Below, piece by piece: positions 36,322-63,363 of a DNA stretch of 64,000 bases. Both the position numbers and the translations under genes were made by a program. The notes below the pieces were generated by a model, which saw only the letters and a list, made by a program, of their open reading frames with translations, ran no database searches and was not told the DNA's origin. Source of the DNA: Prostheceraeus crozeri (Eukaryota; Platyhelminthes; Polycladida; Euryleptidae); assembly GCA_907163375.1 (NCBI GenBank), contig CAJQUW010006134.1:496001-560000 (forward strand). The letters are read 5' to 3'. Each line of letters opens with the position of its first letter. Position 1 is the stretch's first letter.

Positions 36322-37690
36322 CTACTTGCGTTTAGTAAAATAGTCTTTCAAAAAACACAAAGCGTTTATGGAGTTGTCAGACAGTCGGTTACGAACACGC
36401 GTAACGAAGTTGCTTGCAATTGAAAACGCTCTTTCACTGTCAATCGAAGTTGTTCTAATCGTCATCAGATAGCTATATAGACTTTCCAAGTTTGGCGTTC
36501 GTTTCCCCGTCGCTTCGTAGACTGTGAACTCTTGATTGAGGGATTTGAAGCCTTGAAATTGGTTGGAATCTTGGGGAGCTGCCTTCATGGAAATTGAAAT
36601 AGCTGCCTCTAACGCACTGGATAACGAGCCTTCAGTTACCACACAGTCTTCTCGGATAGTGGTGCCATGGTCTTCTTCTTGTACATCATCAACATCCTCA
36701 CTTATTGAGAGCCGTGTTAACAACGACTTTCCCAATCTCACCATGGCCTTCTTGGACGACATTTCAAAGAATGTGTCATTCTCCTGTTCATCAGATCTGT
36801 GTAGAAATTTGATCAGAGACGTGATGTCCTGCTGTCTTCTTTCACTCAAGCGATGTCGCAGTGCCGTGTATAGCTCCTGACTTATTGGAGATGTTTGTTT
36901 TCCCAATACGTCGAATAAGAATCGAAGAATTCCATCACTTTTGAGTAGATTAGTATCACGTCTACTCAAGCCATCCACGCACATACGGATTGGTGCGAGA
37001 GCATCAAACAACTCCTGCAACTTGACATGGTCTTCCCCCAATTGAAACTTGCTCGACATTTTCAGATCAATCAATGCTTCTGTGTAAGTCCCGAAGAAGT
37101 AAATATCTGGCCAGCATCTTCTCAAGGGAATTCCATCTGTTTGGACAGTCATGAAGTAATTCCAATTCCTTCCCTTCCTGAACAAGGACGTACTTTTGCA
37201 GAGTGTTGTTTCGCACCGGTGACTTTCTGAATATCTTGACCGTTTCTCGAAGCTTCTTAAGGAGAGCTTTCAAATCATCTCTCAACTGGAAGTGAAGACT
37301 GAGAGTCATCATCGTCGGTATCCATCTCATCGTCGTCATCACAATCGCTCATCTCCTCAATGTCATTTTCTGTCGTCGCACTAGATTTGTATAACGTATC
37401 AACAACAGCAAGATGAATAGCGTGATTGAAGCACAGCTGGTGTTCAGCCGGTGAAATTCTGCCGAACTTCAGCATCACTGAGGCGCCGTCTGTTGTCGAA
37501 GAAACAATATGTGATGAGAAGGACAATCCAAAGTCTTTCAGTCTCCCTTCGATGAGTGACACGGCTTTTTCAGCGGGACAGGAATTTGGAATACGAATTA
37601 GTCCGAGATTATTCATCATCCCAGCCTTGTCGTGGACGTTGACATTCATGCCTGACGATTCTGTAGCGAACGCTTCGTGAAATATATTGC
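36322..37690 (-). pseudogene. hAT transposase, decayed
   Basis: The minus strand encodes a hAT transposase in three successive frames. The first part (about 37275-37690) has NVNVHDKAGMMNNLGLIRIP, STTDGASVMLKFGR and HQLCFNHAIHLAVVD, part of the RNase H-like DDE fold. The second (about 37067-37330) has LQKYVLVQEG and CPNRWNSLEKML. The third (36322-37185) ends in the hAT dimerisation domain: LESLYSYLMTIRTTSIDSER, AFSIASNFVTRVRNRLSD and NALCFLKDYF. Two frameshifts separate the parts, one in an Asp-rich stretch near 37310 and one near 37100. The N-terminal BED zinc finger and first catalytic region are missing. No flanking TIR pair was found. It is not obviously the partner of any MITE family in the window. 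Confidence 0.93.
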
Positions 37691-37745
37691 GATCAATCAA
37701 AAAAAGTGAACCTTCTTTTTTTCCACCTTGGTCTAACCAAAACAA

Positions 37746-39210
37746 ACAATGCTATTTTTGCTGTACATGCAAGTTTTAATCATGTGAAAATTATCATATC
37801 AGTAAATACGCTTTAAATGTGGTATTACTTGGTGTTTAAAATTGCATAATGTTAATTGCTTTCAATGATATTTCTGATTTCCTATAAACATAAATGTCAT
37901 GTTATAGAGATGTTCGACACGACATTCTTAAGATAGTTTTGTGCTAGATTGTAATGTAATGAATGCCTTGGGCTCACATAAGTGAAAATATATTCCTTTT
38001 GTAGTAGACAATATAATGTAGGAGCCGGTGATTCCAGGACTATGTCATGTTTATTTAACTTCTTCTTTGAAGCTGGAGTGACGAGGCGTCTGATATGGCT
38101 TTCATGTTGTGATCTAATAACATACCAACTACATGGATGTTTGCACTGAAGTTGGATGTACAGTGTAGAGTTTAAAAAGCATCATTTGTATAAAAGCATG
38201 CTCTATAATTAAAAAATGGATTTCAAAAAGAATTCAAATTATGATATCCGATGCAACACTTACTTACACAAACTGGTTAATATTGGCTTTAATATCCCAG
38301 CTTTTATTAGTGCCATTTGGTGCTTAGATGTATTTGGTGGTCACTAAAGTATGCACATACGCGCAAGGCATGGTTGCCGCATGTTGTACATGTAATTTGC
38401 TACTTAATATCAAGTTTGTAGCATCAATTGAATAGCTGTATTGCCAAAGGGACAAAAATAACAGGTCTTATTTAAAGCAATAGTTCAAAGCTCCTTTCAA
38501 AATGATGTTTGTAAATATGTTTTTAAAATTGCACTTCGTATATCCACAGTGTTTCAGATATTGTTTTCAAGGATGGCTTTAAAACCATACTTTTAAAAAT
38601 GAGCTACATGGCTGTAAAACCTTACCTTCTTTAATCATTTTTTTATAACTATGGTTTGGAGCATATTCTAAAAAATGCTTTTATATACGTTGTGCATTTT
38701 TCTATGATTGAGATCTCTGTAATTGACAAGTATGATGCAGATGTAGCTATCAATGTAACTAATTATGTCACTATATAATGCAGTCATTAGACAATGTGAG
38801 AATTTAATTATAATCAGATTGACTGAGCGTTCTGGAGCTGAATGGTTAAACGATACCGAAAGAAGTCGAGCTAGAACTGAGTATTTGGAATCAGCACAAT
38901 TTTATTGCTCCATAAAACATTCACCGCCAATTTAGTACGTAAAGATCTTGCACCACTTGAAAATGATGAGCGGAAATCTTAATTTAGCGGTTAGCACAGT
39001 AAGTTGAAGAAATAGGTTGGAATTGAAGAATGCAGCTTGTGCTGTAATAGACTAAGAACAATAGCAACTGTATTTCAATGTTGTGAATGTTCAATATATG
39101 ATGATATCAGGTTGCGCTTATTGATCATTTCTTATTGATATGTCGAAGCAAAATATCTATGGGTTGTTGCAAAGACTAAATATTGGAAGCATTATAAAGT
39201 TGAGCAATTA
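37746..39210. other. AT-rich intergenic DNA
   Basis: About 1.5 kb with no gene, RNA or repeat boundary that I can support. It ends at the TA dinucleotide (39209-39210) that flanks the mariner element. Confidence 0.5.
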
Positions 39211-39956
39211 CATGATGCGTCGGAATTAGCGTCCGATTTTAGAAACGCTCTCGGAAGACTTTTGATGCCGTTATAATTCATATGTAAATATGAATGCCAA
39301 TACGGCATATTTCAATTTATTGAAGTTACTGATATCTTCATTGAAAACAAAGGTTTGGTTGCAAAAGTTTAAAATAAAGAGATAGGGAAGTTATTCGCTT
39401 TTGAATGCTTGTAGTCTTTTGACATAATTGTTATGTGAATATGGTGTTTGGACTGACGAAAAGGGAGAGAGAGTTGCAACAATCAAGCACTTCTACATCT
39501 GCAATGGTAATTCGGCAACTGCGCGCGCTCGTGAGGACCCGAAGATAAATTCTGGGGCGGATAGATTGGAAGACGTGGTCCAATCGAGTGACCTGAACGT
39601 TCACCGGACATTACTCCTCATGATTTTATCTTATGGGGAGTAATGAAGGATATGGTGTTTAGAGAAAAGCCAACAACTTCTCAAGATCTGCGTCGTATTA
39701 TCGAAGATACGTGCAAATTCACCTTAATTGATGCTGAACTCTACCAGAAAGTGTGTCGCAGTGTCTCTGGCAGGCTTGCCAGATGTATAGAAATGATTGG
39801 AGAGCAATTTGAGAGTTAAATATTTTTTATGAAAATTTTTCTTCTACACCCACTTTTATTTCGACTTTTGTTTCTGTAAATAAACTGTTTTAATTTGAAC
39901 AGTGATTCTGATAAATGCATGTTTTTAAAATCGGGCGGAAATTCTGATGAACCCTG
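39211..39956 (+). mobile_element. Internally deleted mariner-like element with TIRs
   Basis: A 746-bp element flanked by TA at both ends (39209-39210 and 39957-39958), the Tc1/mariner target duplication. The first and last 36 bp are inverted repeats agreeing at about 27 of 36 positions, including CCGATTTTA.AAAC. Inside, codons from about 39451 read ERVATIKHFYICNGNSATAR, an N-terminal helix-turn-helix. After a junction near 39560-39590 the C-terminus reads RSPDITPHDFILWGVMKDMV, LRRIIEDTC and IGEQFES, stop near 39818. SPD.TP.DF.LWG contains the last catalytic Asp of a mariner-type transposase. The rest of the catalytic core is deleted and one stop interrupts the C-terminal part. Confidence 0.9.
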
Positions 39957-41285
39957 TAATTCAGAACTGCAAATGACATCAAAACTAATGTTATGTTGGT
40001 TTGTAACCATGCTAATCTGTTTGCAGCATCGAATGACAGTGGAAATTGTTCAACAGCAATGAAGAACGACAGATTGCCCTAGAAATCTCAGTCTAACTTA
40101 CGAAATCTATGCTAAGTCGACAATTTCCCTGACATAATCAACTTAATCTGTCTCGTGTTTCTTAAATAACGCTCCTTTGTCTGCAAGATAATTTGCATTA
40201 TCATTCACTACTGATTGACATGATACACACGCGCTGCTCGATGACATGCATGCATTGCATATTACTTATTGAACATTCTGTTCCGGACCTCTTAATATTT
40301 AAGATTGAATGGCTTAGCGTGAAAGGTTTTGGGATTCCATACATTGATAAAATATCAAGTGAAATCATACCGTTTATATTTTAATCTCTTTTAATGGCTG
40401 TAATTATTACATTACATCGTACCGTGATATAATATCATTTATTGAAACACATGAATCTCCATCCAATGTTTCTTCAACCATAGTTTTGATTATTTTATGA
40501 CACGTCAACACGCTTCATTTGTAAACATCGTTCCATGCCACTTGCACATGTCTTCTGCACATTGAAATAAAGCATGTAGATCCATGTATGTATCGCATTT
40601 ATCATCACATCAACGCCCTCATTGACTTACGAATTTCAATTTCAAGCATTTTATCACTCATAAAAACGTGTTTTCAGTTTGAAAATAAACGTTCTGATAT
40701 GATGATATTCCTAAGACTAGTTGCTAGGTACGAGTACCTTGATATTTTATTCAACGCGAGGGCAGATTCAGACATGAGAACCAATTATTCTACTTTCCAT
40801 GGGATGCTGAAGAGAGTGCAAATGATGCTCGTTTGCGAAGGCGAATGCGAGGGTTTTGGATGCTCTTCAGAAATTTAGTAGCTGTCAGGTAGTAAAAGAT
40901 GTAGCCAGCTTGCTAGTAACATGATATCAACTTGACATTACGGGTGCTGTGTTTCTTATATTAAAGCAGCTTCTGAGGATGCCGACACAACATGTTGTTC
41001 AATTGATAATTAAGTATAGAAATGCTGTGATAAAAAATTGAGCAGCAAAAAGAACTTAAAAAAAGAAAAGCATTGTTGCTTTAGAGCATTTTAAAGAGCT
41101 TGTTTTTCAAAATCATAGTTGGATATGACTCATAGGTCACACCGACCTATTTAATTTCGTATAGCCTGGCACAGCCACATAATTAGACTGCTCGTTCCTC
41201 CTAGTGTTTCCTAGAAGGGCAGTCATATCTCGTATGCGACAATAAAACGGCACACACGATTTAAGGTCAAGCAATAAGTCCTTAC
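39957..41285. other. Intergenic DNA between mariner and hAT A
   Basis: No recognisable gene. A 96-codon plus frame at 40588-40878 has no family resemblance. The last 8 bases before 41286 (GTCCTTAC) match the far flank GTTGTCAC at 5 of 8 positions, a worn hAT duplication. Confidence 0.45.
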
Positions 41286-42295
41286 TAGTGATGAAAATTT
41301 TCCGTGGAAAATTATGGAAAAAATTGGAAAATTTTGGGAAATTTTGAAAGTTTTGATTTTTTTGATGAATTTGAGCGCTTCCACTGGCGAGGCAGCTACG
41401 TTCCAATAAATTGGGTCTGAAGCTCTTGATTTCATCATTATTTTGATTAAAGCGATCGTAGCAATACGAGTTCCGTCCGCGGATTTTTGAACATTCCATT
41501 GCCACCAAAGGCTTGTGCTAATTTGTTAGCATTTTTAATTATCACACAGACACCGTTTGGGATAGCGTGAATCTTGCTTTACAATAGGGGTATAATTTCA
41601 TGCAATGTGAAAGATCTGGAGCAAAAATAATATACTTCATTTTGGAGTTTGCTAATTGTTAGTTTGAAAGTTAAGCTTTATTATGCAGCGTTGATCATAG
41701 TGATACAGATTCTCCATGTGTTGATGAACATGTGAAGTATAAGCACACAGTCCACACAGCATTCATGAGCGACCATATTGGAAGATATAAAGACTGTAAA
41801 CTCGTGAGATATTTGGAAACTAAAGATATCTGTGATGAGTAAAAGAATATCTATGATAGCTTCTATCTTCTGGCGTAGTGTCCGATATCTTCGTTGAGGA
41901 TACACATCCTCCATTTCTAGTTCAGATGGTTCAGATAGTTCCAAATCGATTTCAGATCTGCCCAAATGAATTTCAGTTGATCTCCAGTTGAATTTAAGAT
42001 CTTTTCAAAGTTGAGCTTCTGACAGATATCTGAAATTCAGCTAGAGAAATCTGAAATCCACCTAATGTCTGAAATTCATTTGGAAAGATCTGAAATAGAC
42101 ATGGAAAAGGTGCAGTTGGTTCCAAAAGTTAACATACACGGATGATAGAGAAGTTTTCGCTTTGAATATTACATAGTCTTTTCAAGCGACTATAATAAGT
42201 CTCCAAAACAAAGGCAAAAACGCCAATCACCGAAAAATTAATTTCAAAATTTTCGAATTGAAAATTTTCTGGAAAATTTTCCATTTGCATTACTA
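41286..42295 (-). mobile_element. Non-autonomous hAT element, family A copy 2
   Basis: 1010 bp in inverted orientation relative to the copy at 6485. Ends are TAGTGATG and CATTACTA. It shares GGAAAATTTTCC subterminal words and the same interior, including the ATCTGAAAT/ATTTCAGAT cluster near 41935-42110. It lacks the nested hAT B insertion, which confirms the limits of that insertion. Flanking octamers agree at 5 of 8. Confidence 0.9.
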
Positions 42296-42342
42296 GTTGT
42301 CACTGAATGAGTAGTGCGGCTCAGACAACAACTAGTGACGTA

Positions 42343-43071
42343 TAGTCCGGGAGCCAGCGTGAAGTTGTGCAGGGAACGAGGTAGTACATAAAACTTTCAC
42401 ATAGCATAGTACACCTCTAACCTACTGCAAAACTTCGCGTCTGCCGGATCAGATCATTTGCTTTTCAGAAATAGAGAGGATAACACAATCCTATGTATTT
42501 CCAGTGGAAAAATTGTGACATTTAAGGTGTTGACTCCATTTTTTCGAATTTTTGCTCATAAAAGTTACACAAATTGGTATTTTGTTGAACTGCTTATTAT
42601 AGAAATCATCTACAGATCATGATCTTTCAAATGAGTTATCATTCAGTGACAGAGGATGAAGTAAAGTGTACAAACAGACACTTTTCGTTGGTGTAACTGC
42701 AAATTTTAACACAGAAATTTCAGGAAAATTGTTGATATACTTTAACGAAAAGTGTCATCTTCTGTCACTGAATGATAACTCATTTGAAAGATCATGATCT
42801 GTAGATGATTTCTATAATAAGCAGTTCAACAAAATACCAATTTGTGTAACTTTTATGAGCAAAAATTCGAAAAAATGGAGTCAACACCTTAAATGTCACA
42901 ATTTTTCCACTGGAAATACATAGGATTGTGTTATCCTCTCTATTTCTGAAAAGCAAATGATCTGATCCGGCAGACGCGAAGTTTTGCAGTAGGTTAGAGG
43001 TGTACTATGCTATGTGAAAGTTTTATGTACTACCTCGTTCCCTGCACAACTTCACGCTGGCTCCCGGACTA
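42343..43071. mobile_element. Foldback element, family F copy 2, nearly perfect arms
   Basis: 729 bp consisting of arms 42343-42659 and 42755-43071, each 317 bp, inverted and almost identical; I see a single difference near the inner end. The spacer is about 95 bp and contains further short inverted words (ACTTTTCGTT / AACGAAAAGT). Ends are TAGTCCGGGAGCCAGCG. It has no open frame of note. The total length equals that of the family copy at 17845-18572. The target duplication is unclear: flanks GTGACGTA and GTACGTGT share only scattered bases. Arm identity implies recent formation or ongoing gene conversion between arms. Confidence 0.93.
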
Positions 43072-43177
43072 GTACGTGTCACACACATATAGTTCTTCTT
43101 TCGGTCATAACTCGCTGTCACACTACCACTCATTGATAAATCATACGGAGAGATGGAGTGAACTATCTCTCACGCCC

Positions 43178-43452
43178 GCCGACTTCTAAACAAATCAATC
43201 TGACGGACCAGCATTAACGAAAAAACTTGTGCGCTCTGAATTCTTCGAATCTGACGGAATTGTGGTAATCGAAGCATTTTGATGGAATTCGCAGCAATCC
43301 CCAAACGACGTAGGCCTTTTTCCTATCTCTATAAGGTACCAGGAATTCCTTTTCGTCCACTTACTAAGTTCCAGCATGTGCCATCGTTTTGAATTAGTCT
43401 TCACTTCTAGTAAACTGAAAGAGTTAAACAATCTAAGTCTGTGGATACAGCG
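43178..43452. repeat. Dispersed repeat G, copy 1
   Basis: About 275 bp that aligns in the same orientation with about 55141-55425, with blocks such as CTGAATTCTTCGAATCTGA and AGGAATTCCTTTT conserved between many substitutions. On the minus strand this copy has a 78-codon open frame (43195-43431), while the other copy is interrupted. The class of element is unknown. Confidence 0.7.
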
Positions 43453-44981
43453 CTAAATCTCAGCATCTATCCGAATTTGTAGAGTACTTGTGAAGGTCTC
43501 AGCAGGTGATGAAATCCACGATTTAAGTTTTTGGACTGGCATGCGTGATTTGTGCAGCAATTAGTATTACCGGCTTAGCTTCGGTAATAGCCACAGTCAT
43601 TTTACAAGGAATTTAAGCGTTAATCTTAATGGGTATAATTATGTAGGCTTTAGCAGGGGTGCAGCGTCCATTGGGCATTCGGGGCAGTGCCCCGAATGTA
43701 TTTTTAAATAAATTCCCCAACATATTTTAATTATGTACAATGTGCATCAGTGACCAAACGCTACATCTTATCTTAAGTCTTTATTCATCTGTCCAACGGA
43801 TGCATGTATAACTGTCGGTGGTTGTATCTCTTCCTTTCTCAGGGGCAGTCGCCGGAGTGTCGCCGAGATTGCACCGATAGGCCAAAATCTAACACGAGCC
43901 ACAGATGATCAGCAATGGCTCTTTGATGTCATCGACAACTCAGCCAATCTATCAATGTGCCGTTCGCACGCACCAGAACAGCTCGGCGACGCCTTTCAGC
44001 TCGTCGCGGCCGCCAATGCATGCAACCCACGGAGAAGCAATCCATCTCTGTGATCCAACCCGGGCGAAGACAGGGAATTCTTTACGAGTTACATTTACAC
44101 ACACTGACTGTCTAAAACAACAACAACGACATCACAAAATGCGCTTCTTCACTATATGATATCCAATCACGGATAGACTGTAGAACAGGCAACCACTCAC
44201 TGAATGGATTTTTCTAGTATTGCGACCTCCACCACACAACCTACAAAAGCACTCGTCGATCCGATGAAAAGCGGTGCGAATACTTCTCATTTCCATTTCA
44301 TGTAAGCTTATAGTGTGACTGCGATGCACTATTTTCTTCACACGAAGCACCAAGAAATGTTGCCATCGCTCTAAAGGTCTCCTCGACAACCACTCCAACG
44401 ATTAGAAATACTGCTGCTTTGATAATTTATGACTTGTCGGTAGTAGCGTGCGGGTACTGCGATCATCCATGGATTATTGAGGACGCCGTTGTTTACTTTC
44501 TCTTTAAAATGAAATAATTCATTGGTCCAGATAGCGCTCTGGATCCACTGGTGATCGCGTTGCTGTAAAGCGAGGAAAATGTTTTGTACATATATACATG
44601 CATACTTGCACCCAAAAATCAACGTTCGTGTTGAATAGTTACTGATTCTCAATACGTCTCGCATTTCTCACGTATCTATACAATCGTAAAAAAGAAATAT
44701 GTTGGCCAAAACGATCACATGCTTTGGATTGTTAATGCTGAACAAGCAGTATATGATTATTTCAGATTTGATTTTCGAAATGTTGCTTTGTCAGGTCTTA
44801 ACTTTGGAAATGACCATGAATGCTGTAATGAATAATGCTGGTAATTATTCATGAAGTCACTAAGCTGCTGTCATTACAGCTTTCACATTGAAATCGTCTG
44901 ATTTGATGTTTTTTCTTTACAAATTTTATTCCGCTTGATGTGCAATAAAAATCCTTATTTATTCTTTACAGAATTAACTCG
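43453..44981 (+). promoter_or_regulatory. ACAT1 upstream region, probable promoter and 5' UTR
   Basis: No other gene is recognised before the ACAT1 start. At 43658-43720, CAGGGGTGCAGCGTCC followed by CATTCGGGGCAGTGCCCCGAATG looks like one end of a hAT element without its mate. 43840-44070 is unusually CpG-rich for the window (GTCGCCGGAGTGTCGCCGAG, CTCGTCGCGGCCGCC). TTCTTTACAG ending at 44971 is a good splice acceptor 10 bp before the ATG, so an upstream non-coding exon is likely. Which segment is the promoter is inference. Confidence 0.35.
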
Positions 44982-60733
<15,752 letters not shown>

Positions 60734-61460
60734 TCTCATGAACTGATTTGAGCAAGGGGTGAAGATAAAAGATATTTTGATAATAATTCGTTTTCTTTGA
60801 TGAACTCCATAGAAAGGTGGGTATGGAAGTAGAATTGATTGGGTTTAGCAATAGATGAAGAAAATGAAATCATTGAGAACTCACATTCACGGTCTCTTTA
60901 TTTATGAGACTCGACTTCTAAATCAGACAAGACTGAAGGCGCATGTGATACCAGGGAGAATGAATTTTTAAGAATAGCAGTCTTGTCTGCAGTCGAAACA
61001 GTGTCTTTCAGCACAGATAAATTCAGAGCTGTCAAATGCAGAACTCCATTAGTAACTTGATCATTTCAAAAGTTGAATTTCAAGCTGTTGCCATTCTTGA
61101 GGGGAGCGCAAGGCATGACCTACAAAATGTCCAAAACTGCGCAAATTTAGAAAACAATTTCAATTTTCTGAATTATGCACGCCTTTTATAAATTGACAAC
61201 CATATGTAGCCTGTAAGCTTATATGCAGGATTTGGAATATGCAAATCTTTTAATAGAAAATCATTTCATTTAAAGCTGGATGATATTTTTATTTGTACAT
61301 GCGAAGAAGCACCTAAGTTAAGGTGGGATTTATCACTCAATCCCGGTCCCTTGTGGCTATGATGCTTGCCAGATGCGTTCTTGCGGTGATTTAGGCCTAG
61401 TAGCAACTGAAAAGTATTGATATATATATATATACTCTTATAAGATAGGTACTAGTGGTT
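60734..61460 (+). other. ACAT1 3' flank
   Basis: Expected to hold the ACAT1 3' UTR. I see no canonical AATAAA close to the stop, so the cleavage site is not placed. A short TA repeat lies at about 61420-61434, just before MITE E. Confidence 0.45.
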
Positions 61461-61843
61461 CACTAGGTGACATGCCACGCGTAATTACACATGACCCCAA
61501 ACATCCGTGGCTATGCGGGATATTGCTTCAATAGTTGGCAGTCCTTTCATATAGACTTTGCGTCTCATGTGTCTGCATGTATCATGCTAGACCATGTGAT
61601 AGGACCTCAATTTCTTGCTCAGGGAAGACAGAACATGCTTAGCGGTTCATCTTAGTGGTTCAAGCGGCAGCGTAGACGACACGCAAACTATAAACGCTCG
61701 CCCGCGCGTATTCATAAACATTTCTCATGTTTTAACAGCATCAGATCAAGTGATTTCTGACTCTTAGTGCAGCGCGTATGTACGCGGGTAGAAGAATAGA
61801 ATGTCCTTAATTACGGATGTTTGGGGTGTTCCGTAATTACCCA
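61461..61843. mobile_element. MITE, family E, right end missing
   Basis: It starts CACTAGGTGACATGCCACGC and follows the copy at 5412-5885 with small deletions to CCGTAATTAC, then stops at the edge of the hAT A element at 61844. The missing right terminus is not found on the far side of that element, so the junction is not a simple insertion. Confidence 0.85.
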
Positions 61844-62862
61844 TAGTGATGCAAATGGAAAATTTTCCAATTTTTTCAAAATTTTCCAATGGAAAATTTT
61901 GAAATTTATTTTTTGGTGATTGGCGTTTTTGCCTTTGTTTTGGAGACTTATTATAGTCGTTTGAAAAGACTATGTAATATTCAAAGCGAAAACTTCTCTA
62001 TCATCCGTGTATGTTAACTTTTGGAACCAACTGCACCTTTTCCATGTCTATTTCAGATCTTTCCAAATGAATTTCAGACATTAGATGGATTTCAGATTTC
62101 TCTAGCTGAATTTCAGATATCTGTCAGAAGCTCAACTTTGAAAAGATCTTAAATTCAACTGGAGATTCATGTTGATCATATCTGAAATTCATTTGGGCAG
62201 ATCTGAAATCGAATTGGAACTATCTGAACCATCTGAACTAGAAATGGAGGATGTGTACACCCTCATCGAAGATATCGGACAATAGGCCAAAGTTAGAGGC
62301 TTTCATTACTCATCACAGATATCTTTAGTGACCAAATATCTCACGAGTTTACAGTCTATATCTTCCAATATGGTCGCTCATGAATGCTGTGTGGACTGTG
62401 TGCTTATACTTCACATGTTCATCAACACATGGAGAATCTGTATCACTATGATCAACCCTGCATAATAAAGCTTAACTTTCAAACTAACAATTAGCAAACT
62501 CCAAAATGAAGTATATTATTTTTGCTCCAGATCTTTCACAGTGCATGAAATTATACCCCTATAGTAAAGCAAGATTCACGCTATCCCAAACGGTGTCTGT
62601 GTGATAATTAAAAATGCTAACAAATTAGCACAAGCCACTGGTGGCAAAGGAATGTTCAAAAATCGGACGGAACTCGTATTGCTCGATCCTCGATCACTTT
62701 AATCGAAATAATGATGAAATTAAGAGCTTTAGACCCAATTTATTGGAACGTAGCTGCCTCGGCAGTGGAAGCGCTCAAATTATAAGGCCTATCAAAATAA
62801 ATCAAAACTTTCAAAATTTTCCAATTTTTTCTATAATTTTCCACTGAAAATTATCATTACTA
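61844..62862 (+). mobile_element. Non-autonomous hAT element, family A copy 3
   Basis: 1019 bp with ends TAGTGATG and CATTACTA, GGAAAATTTT subterminal words and the TTTCAGAT cluster at about 62050-62210. It is collinear with the copies at 6485 and 41286 and lacks the nested hAT B. Flanking octamers do not match, consistent with rearrangement at its left edge. Confidence 0.9.
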
Positions 62863-63363
62863 ACTCTGGTTCAAAAAATTATTTGAGCAGTTTAAAAATG
62901 TCAAAATTTTGCAAATTTATATACTACCGAGATGACGCACCCTGGTAAGTAGCATGAAGCAAATTGGATATCAAATGGAATGAATATTTGCTAACAAGCA
63001 TCGTAACTAAGCTGATTATCAAGGGAATTTCATGATTCGTATTATAATAAGGAAGTTTTCAGGAAAAAGTCGCGATATTATTCGTGCTTTCTTGGCTGAA
63101 ATTTCAAGTTTTTAATTCAATTTTCACCGGCATGATTTTATGATTCACCAAATTCGATGCTTCATTTCTTGAATCTGATTAGTAATGTGGAACCATTTGC
63201 ATATTTTAAAGTTAGTTGAAATCATTGGCTTTGATTATGTGATTTTGCTGTGCCGTTGGCAGTTGCTTGTGATATGATCACGCTTACGAAAATACTCTTG
63301 AGGTTGAGCATGAAAGCAATATCAAGTCATCAAGCTGCTAATTTAGCAAACAATAAAACCAAT
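62863..63363. other. Spacer between hAT A and hAT D
   Basis: 500 bp of AT-rich DNA with nothing recognised. It ends AAACCAAT, which would be the target octamer of the hAT D copy. Confidence 0.5.

Noticed and set aside
43658-43720. Possible hAT terminus starting CAGGGGTGCAGCG
   Set aside because: The end and the inverted GGGGCAGTGCCCC word look right, but no matching opposite end or target duplication was found, so no element is called.
44132-44664. Two overlapping minus-strand frames upstream of ACAT1 as a separate gene
   Set aside because: No family resemblance, no supportable splice structure, and they lie in the likely promoter region.
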